From Candidatus Omnitrophota bacterium (GTDB lineage: Bacteria > Omnitrophota > Gorgyraeia > Pluralincolimonadales > Pluralincolimonadaceae), in contig JAQUSA010000018.1 of assembly GCA_028715315.1 (NCBI GenBank), positions 5,767-11,169 on the forward strand: a DNA stretch of 5,403 bases, read 5' to 3'. How positions within the stretch are numbered: position 1 is the first letter of the stretch; every line of letters starts with the position of its first letter. Below, in pieces: positions 1 through 5,366 of the stretch. Below the pieces are notes generated by a model that saw only the letters and a program-made list of their open reading frames with translations, searched no databases and was not told the origin of the DNA. Made by a program: the position numbers and the translations under genes.

Positions 1-378
1 CAGGATGAAGGCCAGATATGGGAAGCCGCGATGACCGCGGCGCATTACAAGCTGGACAACATCTGCGGGATAGTGGATTACAACAAACAGCAGATAGGCG
101 GCTGGCTCAGCGACGTGAAGAATATCGAGCCGCTGAAGGATAAGTGGGTCGCGTTCGGCTGGAACGCCATCGAGGTCGACGGGCACGATTTCAAGCAGTT
201 GATGGACGCGCTAGATAAGGCGGAGATGATAAAGGGCAAACCAACGGTGATAATAGCCCATACCGTAAAGGGGAAGGGCGTATCGTTCGTAGAGAAGAAT
301 TCGGTCGGTTTCCACGGCACGGCGGTCAAGAAGGCCGACCTGGAGAAGGCCATCAAAGAGATAGAAGAGGGGAAATAG
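1..378 (+). CDS. Transketolase, N-terminal (TPP-binding) subunit, 5' partial
   Basis: The reading frame is open from base 1 and ends with TAG at 376-378, leaving the last 125 residues of a subunit that is usually about 270-280 residues long. The fragment opens with QDEGQIWEAA, the tail of the GDGE...EG thiamine-diphosphate/metal motif of transketolases; the GDGE part itself lies upstream of the window. DYNKQQIGGW (residues 26-35) carries the Asn expected as metal ligand, and HTVKGKGVSF followed by GFHG (residues 87-106) is the typical end of this domain. Split transketolases work as a heteromer with the C-terminal subunit encoded directly downstream, moving two-carbon ketol units between sugar phosphates in the cytoplasmic pentose phosphate pathway. 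The stop lies only 4 nt before the next ATG, so the two genes are surely co-transcribed. A DXS identity is unlikely because the motifs are of the transketolase type. I am sure of the family; which substrates are preferred cannot be read from the sequence. Confidence 0.95.
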   Translation, partial: QDEGQIWEAAMTAAHYKLDNICGIVDYNKQQIGGWLSDVKNIEPLKDKWVAFGWNAIEVDGHDFKQLMDALDKAEMIKGKPTVIIAHTVKGKGVSFVEKNSVGFHGTAVKKADLEKAIKEIEEGK

Positions 379-382
379 GCAT

Positions 383-1324
383 ATGGCTGACCTGAAAGCT
401 ACCCGCGACGGGTTCGGAGAAGCGCTGGTCGAGCTCGGAAAGACCAATGAAAATGTCGTCGTATTGTCCGCCGACCTGGCGTCCTCGGTCAGGGCGAACT
501 GGTTCAAGGACAAGTATCCCGACAGGTTCTTCGATTTCGGGGTCGCCGAGCAGGACATGATGTCGACGGCGGCCGGTTTCGCGCTGAGCGGCAAGATACC
601 CTTTGCCGCGACATTCGGCGTCTTTGCGTCGGGCCGCGCATGGGACCAGATACGCGTTTCAATATGCTATATGAACCTCAATGTGAAGATCGTCGGAAGC
701 CACGGAGGCATCTCCGTCGGACCGGACGGCGCATCGCACCAGGCCCTGGAAGAGATAACATTGATGCGCGTGCTGCCGAACATGGCCGTAATAGTGCCGT
801 GCGACTCGGAAGAGGCGCGGCTTGCCACGATCGCGGCGGCAGCCCATAAGGGCCCGGTATACCTGAGGCTCGGGCGCGAACCGTTCCCGGTCATCACCGG
901 CTACAAGGGAGATTACAAGATAGGCAAGGCCGTAACGATGGCCGACGGTACCGACCTCACGATAGTCGGCACAGGCATAATGGTGCAGGAAGCCTTGAAG
1001 GCCTGCGAGGAATTGAAGAAACAGGGCATATCGGCCCGCGTGATCAACCTGCATACCATCAAGCCCATAGATAAAGAGGCGCTCATAAAGGCGGCGAAAG
1101 AGACAGGCGCTATAGTCACGGCCGAAGAACACACCGTCACCGGCGGGCTCGGAGGCGCCGTAGCCGAGGTCCTCGCGGAGAATTTTCCCGTGCCGGTCAG
1201 GATGGTCGGCATGAGGGACAGGTTCGGTGAATCCGGGGAGGCGAGGGAGCTCATGAAATATTTCGGCCTCAGCCATGAAGGCCTGGTAACCGCCGCCCTC
1301 GAAGTCCTTAAGCTGAAAAAGTAA
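383..1324 (+). CDS. Transketolase, C-terminal subunit
   Basis: A complete 313-residue protein, the normal length for the C-terminal half of a split transketolase. FGVAEQDM (residues 52-59) holds the catalytic Glu (Glu56) that activates the aminopyrimidine of TPP bound by the partner subunit. SHGGISVGPDGASHQ (residues 106-120) and YLRLGREP (160-167) are the conserved pyrimidine-domain motifs, with His119 and Arg162 in the expected places. The last third (from about residue 185) is the transketolase C-terminal domain, with TAEEHTVTGGLGG at 246-258. The ATG at 383 is preceded by a purine-rich GAGGGGA (367-373) inside the end of the previous gene, a good ribosome binding site at about 9 nt. Together with the upstream subunit it forms the active enzyme that interconverts pentose, triose, tetrose and hexose phosphates. 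Its stop codon shares one base with the ispE start, so translation is probably coupled. Confidence 0.96.
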   Translation: MADLKATRDGFGEALVELGKTNENVVVLSADLASSVRANWFKDKYPDRFFDFGVAEQDMMSTAAGFALSGKIPFAATFGVFASGRAWDQIRVSICYMNLNVKIVGSHGGISVGPDGASHQALEEITLMRVLPNMAVIVPCDSEEARLATIAAAAHKGPVYLRLGREPFPVITGYKGDYKIGKAVTMADGTDLTIVGTGIMVQEALKACEELKKQGISARVINLHTIKPIDKEALIKAAKETGAIVTAEEHTVTGGLGGAVAEVLAENFPVPVRMVGMRDRFGESGEARELMKYFGLSHEGLVTAALEVLKLKK

Positions 1325-2187
1325 TGCCTGCGATCACCTTAAAGTCACCCGCCAAGATAAACCTTTACCTGAAGGTCCTCGGTAAGAGGCCCGACGGTTA
1401 TCATGACATCGAGACGGTCTTCGAACGCATAGACCTCTGCGATGAACTGACATTTAGCCCCATACCCGACCGTATTGTGGTCAAATGCGATAACCCACAA
1501 GTGCCTTGTGACCAGCGCAACCTGGTGTATAAGGCGGCGCAGATGCTTAAGGACCGCTACGCGATCCCGTCCCTGGGAGTTGAGATAATATTAAAGAAGA
1601 ATATACCCGTGGCCGCCGGCCTTGGCGGCGCCAGCTCAAACTGTGCCTACGCGTTGCGCGGCCTGAGCGAACTGTGGGGCCTGAAACTCGAAAAGCATGA
1701 GATCTTTGACATCGGCAGCGAGATAGGGGCCGATGTAGCATTTTTCCTGCTTGATTCCGGGAGGGCGATAGGCCGCGGGCGGGGAGAGATACTGGAGGCG
1801 GTCCCTAAGGGAGAGAGCTTCCGGTACCTTCTTGTGAACCCCGGGTTCCCGGTACTCGCAAAAGACGCCTATAAGAGCCTAAATTTGGGCTTGACACCTA
1901 TCCCCAGCCATAGTAAAATCAACCCTGCTTCTCTTGAGGCCATAATGTTCAACGGGCTTAAGGGGCTAGTATTTAACAGCTTAGAAGACCCGGTGGTTCG
2001 TATGCATAAAGCCATCTCCGAGATCAAGTCAGAAATCACCAGATCCGGGCTTAGCGTTGTTATGATGAGCGGAAGCGGGCCTACTGTCTTCGGAGCGGCT
2101 TCAAGCATGAAGGAAGCCCTTGACGCAAAGGAAAGGCTCGCGCTTAAGGAAGGATGGCAGGCTTTCATCGCGTCTACGCTCTGGTAA
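1324..2187 (+). CDS. ispE: 4-diphosphocytidyl-2-C-methyl-D-erythritol kinase
   Basis: A 287-residue GHMP kinase, typical length for IspE, which phosphorylates the 2-hydroxyl of CDP-methylerythritol with ATP in the MEP route to isopentenyl diphosphate. The N-terminus PAKINLYLKVLGKRPDGYH (residues 9-27) is diagnostic and contains the catalytic Lys11. The glycine-rich ATP loop is PVAAGLGGASSNCA (95-108). GADVAFFL (135-142) contains the catalytic Asp137, and MSGSGPTVFG (248-257) is GHMP motif 3. The ATP loop reads GGASSNCA where GGGSSNAA or GGGSSDAA is commoner, a mild change that should not abolish activity. The start is fixed by the family N-terminus: ATG at 1324 overlaps the TAA of the preceding gene (TAATG), with no strong Shine-Dalgarno, so initiation likely depends on ribosomes finishing the transketolase subunit. 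ispE next to spoVG resembles the Firmicute order. Confidence in the function is high. Confidence 0.96.
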   Translation: MPAITLKSPAKINLYLKVLGKRPDGYHDIETVFERIDLCDELTFSPIPDRIVVKCDNPQVPCDQRNLVYKAAQMLKDRYAIPSLGVEIILKKNIPVAAGLGGASSNCAYALRGLSELWGLKLEKHEIFDIGSEIGADVAFFLLDSGRAIGRGRGEILEAVPKGESFRYLLVNPGFPVLAKDAYKSLNLGLTPIPSHSKINPASLEAIMFNGLKGLVFNSLEDPVVRMHKAISEIKSEITRSGLSVVMMSGSGPTVFGAASSMKEALDAKERLALKEGWQAFIASTLW

Positions 2188-2213
2188 GCCGGCCGCTTTT
2201 CGTCTAGGGCAAA

Positions 2214-2219
2214 AAGGAG
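2214..2219 (+). promoter_or_regulatory. Ribosome binding site of spoVG
   Basis: AAGGAG lies 8 nt before ATG 2228 and decides the start of spoVG, whose open frame otherwise runs upstream into ispE. The site falls in the right arm of a possible hairpin (2191-2225), described in the findings. Confidence 0.75.
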
Positions 2220-2227
2220 CGGGCCAG

Positions 2228-2662
2228 ATGGTAATTAGCGAGGTAAGGGTCTTTCTTAAAGAGGGCCAGGACAGGAAACTAAAAGCGTACGCAACCGTGA
2301 CATTCGACAGCTGTTTTGTGGTAAGGAACATAAAGGTAATAGAGGGGCAGAAAGGGTTGTTCGTCGCGATGCCTTCGAGGAAGATGAAGGAATCGTGCCC
2401 GAAGTGCAGGTATAAGAACGTAGTGCGGTCCAAGTATTGCAATAATTGCGGCGGAAATCTCGAGACTATCGTCCGTCCGGTGGCCAAATCGCCGGAAGAG
2501 GAAGCCTCGGCCCGCCAATCCGAACATAAAGATATAGCCCATCCAATAACTCTCGAGTTCAGGGAGCTGATCCAGAAGAAGGTCCTGGACGCTTTCGAAG
2601 ACGAGAAGAAAAAGGGCCCTTCCCCGGTCAAAGGGGCAGATTACGCAGAAGAAGAGGACTAG
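2228..2662 (+). CDS. spoVG: SpoVG family protein with an inserted zinc ribbon
   Basis: A 144-residue protein, against roughly 85-100 residues for ordinary SpoVG. The first part (residues 1-52) is a standard SpoVG core ending in VIEGQKGLFVAMPSRK (37-52); the core resumes at HKDIAHPITLEFRELIQ (100-116), where the family has RDIAHPI. Between them lies an insert of about 45 residues with Cys57, Cys60, Cys71 and Cys74 (CPKC, ten residues, CNNC), a classic zinc ribbon, followed by a charged linker. The C-terminus is Lys-rich and then acidic (EEED). SpoVG proteins of Firmicutes and Borrelia are known to bind nucleic acid and affect envelope, virulence or septation genes; the ribbon probably adds a second binding surface (inference). 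The start is ATG 2228, with AAGGAG at 2214-2219. The open frame continues upstream into ispE, but that extension lacks family similarity. Sporulation is not implied; this family is widespread in non-sporulating bacteria. Confidence 0.9.
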   Translation: MVISEVRVFLKEGQDRKLKAYATVTFDSCFVVRNIKVIEGQKGLFVAMPSRKMKESCPKCRYKNVVRSKYCNNCGGNLETIVRPVAKSPEEEASARQSEHKDIAHPITLEFRELIQKKVLDAFEDEKKKGPSPVKGADYAEEED

Positions 2663-2673
2663 CCCTCACGGGC

Positions 2674-2704
2674 AGACCTTCCCTATCCATTAAGGGAAGG
2701 GTCT
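2674..2704 (+). terminator. Strong hairpin after spoVG, possible transcript end without U-tract
   Basis: AGACCTTCCCT (2674-2684) pairs with AGGGAAGGGTCT (2693-2704) to give 11 base pairs with one bulged G and an 8-nt loop. A further three G-C pairs (2670-2672 with 2708-2710) can form across an internal loop. It starts 12 nt after the spoVG stop and is the best stem in the spacer. There is no run of T directly after it on either strand, so a canonical intrinsic terminator is not supported. It may instead be a factor-assisted stop, a 3'-end stabiliser or a processing signal upstream of the tRNA. The structure is certain as sequence; the role is inferred. Confidence 0.4.
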
Positions 2705-2744
2705 AATCCCACGGGCGGTTTCTAGCCCACAGTTTATTTTCTTC

Positions 2745-2818
2745 TGCCCGGTAGTGTAAAGGTAGCACACGAGAATTTGGATCTCGGCGTTGAGGTTCGA
2801 ATCCTCACCGGGCAACCA
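2745..2818 (+). tRNA. tRNA-Gln (anticodon UUG), CCA encoded
   Basis: A complete cloverleaf can be drawn. The acceptor stem is TGCCCGG (2745-2751) with CCGGGCA (2808-2814), seven Watson-Crick pairs. The D stem is GTG (2754-2756) with CAC (2766-2768) around a loop containing GG. The anticodon stem is CGAGA (2770-2774) with TCTCG (2782-2786), with loop ATTTGGA and anticodon TTG at 2777-2779, reading CAA. There is a four-base variable loop, and a T stem TGAGG/CCTCA with the T loop TTCGAAT (2796-2802). The discriminator is A2815 and CCA follows at 2816-2818. The first pair is U1-A72, a hallmark of bacterial tRNA-Gln. It sits in the spoVG-clpX spacer on the same strand as all the genes, with clpX beginning 16 nt later, so joint transcription is likely. 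Confidence 0.95.
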
Positions 2819-2834
2819 GTGCGGGATATATAAT

Positions 2835-4076
2835 ATGGCAGAGAGATGCTCGTTTTGCGGGAAATCCCGCGAAAAAGTTAAGAAACTTTTCTCCGGGCAG
2901 GGCGCATACATTTGTGAGAGCTGCGTCAAGCTTTGCAGCCAGATACTGTCCAGCGACGAGGAAGAGGACCTGAAGCTCAAACGTGAATCGAAGGTCAAGG
3001 AGCTTCTGAAGCCCACGGAGATGAAACGCCAGCTTGACCAGTACATCATAGGCCAGGAGCGCGCAAAGCGCCAGCTGTCTGTCGCCGTATATAACCATTA
3101 CAAGAGGATCATAACGCAGGCCCAGAACCGCGATGTCGAGTTCGAGAAATCGAACGTGCTGCTTATCGGCCCGACCGGTTCAGGCAAGACGCTGCTCGCG
3201 AGGACCCTCGCGAAGGTCCTCGATGTCCCGTTCGCGCTATGCGACGCGACGCCGCTTACCGAGGCCGGTTATGTCGGCGAGGACGTCGAGAACGTGCTGC
3301 TGCGCCTGCTGCAGGGATGCAATTACGACGTGAAGCGCGCGCAATTCGGGATAATCTACATAGACGAGATCGATAAGATAGGCAAGACGCAGGACAATGT
3401 CTCCGTCACGAGGGATGTCTCCGGCGAAGGGGTCCAGCAGGCCCTGCTGAAGATACTCGAGGGCACTATCGCGAATGTCCCGCCGCAGGGCGGCAGGAAG
3501 CACCCGCAGCAGGAATACATACAGATAGACACGACGAACATACTTTTCATATGCGGAGGCACGTTCTCCTCCCTGAACAAGATAATCGAGCGCAGGGCCG
3601 GCAGGAAGACCATAGGTTTCAACGCGCAGGACGAAAAGGCAAAGAAGCCGGGAGACATGTTCTCCCAGGTCGAGCCGGAGGACCTTCTTAAGTTCGGCAT
3701 GATACCGGAGTTCGTCGGGCGTCTTCCGGTCATCGCTACGCTGAACCCGCTTGACGAGAAGGACCTGATCGAGGTGCTTATCAGGCCGAGGAACTCGCTC
3801 GTAAAGCAATACACCAAATTTTTCGAGATGGAGAACGTGAAGCTTTCGTTCCCGGACGATTCGCTGGCCGCTATCGCGAAGAAGGCGATGCACAAGGGCA
3901 CGGGTGCGCGCGCGCTGCGCTCCATCCTCGAGGAGATAATGTTCGAAGTGATGTATGATATCCCTTCTCAGAACGAGATAGCGGAGTGCGTCATCACGCC
4001 GGAATGCGTTACGCGCGGGGTCAAACCCATACTAATCACGCGCGACGAAGAAAAAGACAAGCGTAAGATAGCGTAG
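2835..4076 (+). CDS. clpX: ATP-dependent Clp protease ATP-binding subunit ClpX
   Basis: A full-length 413-residue AAA+ unfoldase that recognises, unfolds and feeds proteins to the ClpP peptidase in the cytoplasm. The N-terminal zinc-binding domain has Cys5, Cys8, Cys27 and Cys30. Walker A is GPTGSGKT (112-119) and Walker B IIYIDEIDK (173-181). Pore loop 1 is GYVGED (145-150), and the RKH substrate loop is at 221-223. The ClpP-docking IGF tripeptide is at 260-262, which indicates a working link to ClpP. The Arg finger region is EFVGRLPV (292-299) and sensor 2 is GARALR (357-362). No key residue is missing. The start is ATG 2835, where MAERCSFCGKS aligns with the family N-terminus; the frame opens further upstream but that would run through the tRNA. 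The Shine-Dalgarno is very weak (GGGA at 2823-2826). No clpP or tig is in the window, so the usual clpP-clpX pairing is not seen here. Confidence 0.97.
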   Translation: MAERCSFCGKSREKVKKLFSGQGAYICESCVKLCSQILSSDEEEDLKLKRESKVKELLKPTEMKRQLDQYIIGQERAKRQLSVAVYNHYKRIITQAQNRDVEFEKSNVLLIGPTGSGKTLLARTLAKVLDVPFALCDATPLTEAGYVGEDVENVLLRLLQGCNYDVKRAQFGIIYIDEIDKIGKTQDNVSVTRDVSGEGVQQALLKILEGTIANVPPQGGRKHPQQEYIQIDTTNILFICGGTFSSLNKIIERRAGRKTIGFNAQDEKAKKPGDMFSQVEPEDLLKFGMIPEFVGRLPVIATLNPLDEKDLIEVLIRPRNSLVKQYTKFFEMENVKLSFPDDSLAAIAKKAMHKGTGARALRSILEEIMFEVMYDIPSQNEIAECVITPECVTRGVKPILITRDEEKDKRKIA

Positions 4077-4091
4077 AAGGCGGTTCAATTG
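4076..4091 (+). promoter_or_regulatory. Ribosome binding site and TTG start of glmU
   Basis: The clpX stop (TAG 4074-4076) is in the same frame as glmU, and TTG at 4089 is the only usable start codon before the conserved LAAGKGTR motif. GAAGG (4076-4080) lies 8 nt before it. This fixes a non-ATG start and suggests a modest initiation rate with coupling to clpX translation. Confidence 0.75.
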
Positions 4092-5366
4092 GACGGTTTC
4101 GGCTGTGTAATCCTTGCCGCCGGCAAGGGCACGCGTTTTTTTTCGGATACCCCGAAAGTCCTGCATGACCTGCACGGTAAACCCGTCCTGCAGCATGTCC
4201 TGGATACGGCTAAGTCGGCGGGTTTTGTGCGCCCGGTCGTCGTCATAGGGCACAGGTCGGGTGAGGTGGAACGGTTCCTGGAAGGCCAGGCGGCCGTCCC
4301 CGTCGTCCAGAGGATGCAGCTAGGTACCGGCGACGCCGTTAAAGCCGCCAAAAGGCAGCTTTCAAAGTACCGCGATATAGCGGTCCTCTACGGCGATGTG
4401 CCGCTCGTGAAGAAAGAGACCCTGCGGTCCCTCGTAAGTTCCCATAAGGCTTCGGGCGCTTCATGCACCGTGCTGACGGTGGATATGGAAGACCCGTCCG
4501 GGTACGGGAGGATCGTGCGCGGGCGCTTCGGCGGGAACGTCGAGGCGATCGTCGAGGAGAAGGAAGCGGCCGCGGAAGAGAAGAAGATACGCGAGATAAA
4601 TGTCGGGCTGTACTGCTTTGATCGCGGCGACCTGTTCTCCGCGATCAAGAAGATACGCAGATCGAAGATCAAAAAAGAATATTATCTGACGGATGCCGTG
4701 GCAATACTGATATCCGAAGGTAAACGCGTCAGGGCATTCAAGACTGGCGACCCCGATGAATCTATCGGGATGAACTCGAGGTCGGATTTGGCGAACGCAT
4801 ATTCGATAATAAGCAGGAGGAAGTCCGCGGAGCTGAACAAGGGGTCCGTGACCGTGCTAGACCCGTCAACGACGTTCATATCGCAGGACGCGAAAATCGG
4901 CAGGGATACCGTGATATATCCCTTTACCGTGATAGAGAAGGGCGTCACCGTCGGAAAACGCTGTTCGATAGGCCCGTTCTGCAGGCTGAGGCCGGGCACC
5001 GTCATAGGGGACGGCGCCGAAGTGGGTAATTTTGTGGAGATCGTGCGCACGAAGGTAGGCGAAGGGGCAAAGGCCAAGCACCTGACGTACCTCGGCGACG
5101 CAGTGGTCGGCAGGGGCGCGAATATAGGATGCGGGACGATAACCGCAAATTACGACGGAAGGAAGAAGAGCGGGACGGTCATAGGGGATAAGGCATTTAT
5201 CGGGAGCGGCACAGTGCTGGTCGCGCCCGTAAAGGTAGGCGGCGGCGCGATAACGGGCGCCGGGAGCGTCGTGCTGAAAAATAAGAACGTGCCTGCGCAT
5301 AAAGTCGCAGTCGGGGTGCCGGCCAGGATATTAAGTAAGTCCAAAAACAAAAAGGGCAAAAGATGA
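4089..5366 (+). CDS. glmU: Bifunctional GlmU: GlcNAc-1-P uridyltransferase / GlcN-1-P acetyltransferase
   Basis: A 425-residue protein that makes UDP-GlcNAc for peptidoglycan (and lipopolysaccharide, if present) from glucosamine-1-phosphate, acetyl-CoA and UTP. The N-terminal pyrophosphorylase domain shows LAAGKGTR (9-16), Lys23 in PKVLH, QLGTG (77-81), YGDVP with metal ligand Asp103, GYGR (138-141) and the second metal ligand Asn229 in GMN. A linker helix leads into a left-handed beta-helix of hexapeptide repeats from about residue 252. The acetyltransferase residues are all present: Glu317, catalytic His331 in HLTYLGDA, Tyr334, Asn345, NYDG (354-357), Lys360 and Ser373, aligning with E. coli Glu349, His363, Tyr366, Asn377, Lys392 and Ser405. 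It is about 30 residues shorter than E. coli GlmU (456); the loss lies in the early beta-helix. Translation starts at TTG and the stop overlaps the next ATG. Both activities are expected. Confidence 0.95.
   Translation: MDGFGCVILAAGKGTRFFSDTPKVLHDLHGKPVLQHVLDTAKSAGFVRPVVVIGHRSGEVERFLEGQAAVPVVQRMQLGTGDAVKAAKRQLSKYRDIAVLYGDVPLVKKETLRSLVSSHKASGASCTVLTVDMEDPSGYGRIVRGRFGGNVEAIVEEKEAAAEEKKIREINVGLYCFDRGDLFSAIKKIRRSKIKKEYYLTDAVAILISEGKRVRAFKTGDPDESIGMNSRSDLANAYSIISRRKSAELNKGSVTVLDPSTTFISQDAKIGRDTVIYPFTVIEKGVTVGKRCSIGPFCRLRPGTVIGDGAEVGNFVEIVRTKVGEGAKAKHLTYLGDAVVGRGANIGCGTITANYDGRKKSGTVIGDKAFIGSGTVLVAPVKVGGGAITGAGSVVLKNKNVPAHKVAVGVPARILSKSKNKKGKR

Noticed and set aside
659..1276. A 205-codon open frame on the minus strand within the transketolase C subunit
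   Set aside because: It lies antisense to a gene with clear catalytic motifs, has no recognisable domain, and long antisense frames are expected from G/C-biased third positions.
1..1324. Split DXS (1-deoxyxylulose-5-phosphate synthase), suggested by the adjacent ispE
   Set aside because: EGQIWEAA, DYNKQQIGGW and HTVKGKGVSF are transketolase-type motifs, and the DXS signatures are absent.
1860..2060. Slightly different codon use in the distal half of ispE
   Set aside because: By eye it is less G/C-rich, but the frame and IspE motifs are intact; the difference is too small to claim transfer without computation.
2120..2227. Longer spoVG start inside ispE
   Set aside because: The 36 extra residues are basic, unlike the family N-terminus, and ATG 2228 has a good AAGGAG at the right distance.
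2679..2707. Possible tRNA promoter: TTCCCT (2679-2684), 17 nt, TCTAAT (2702-2707)
   Set aside because: The -10 fits in five of six bases and would start about 30 nt before the tRNA, but the -35 is poor (three of six) and both boxes lie in the strong hairpin. Too weak to annotate, though no better promoter is visible.
2790..2834. Longer clpX start at 2790
   Set aside because: It would be translated from within the tRNA; MAERCSFCGKS at 2835 matches the ClpX N-terminus.
2829..2834. Perfect TATAAT directly before the clpX ATG
   Set aside because: Transcription would begin inside the coding region and the -35 position (about 2806-2811) is tRNA sequence without resemblance to TTGACA.
3237..3893. 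A 218-codon open frame on the minus strand within clpX
   Set aside because: Antisense shadow of the conserved AAA+ region; the translation shows no domain and no ribosome binding site of note.
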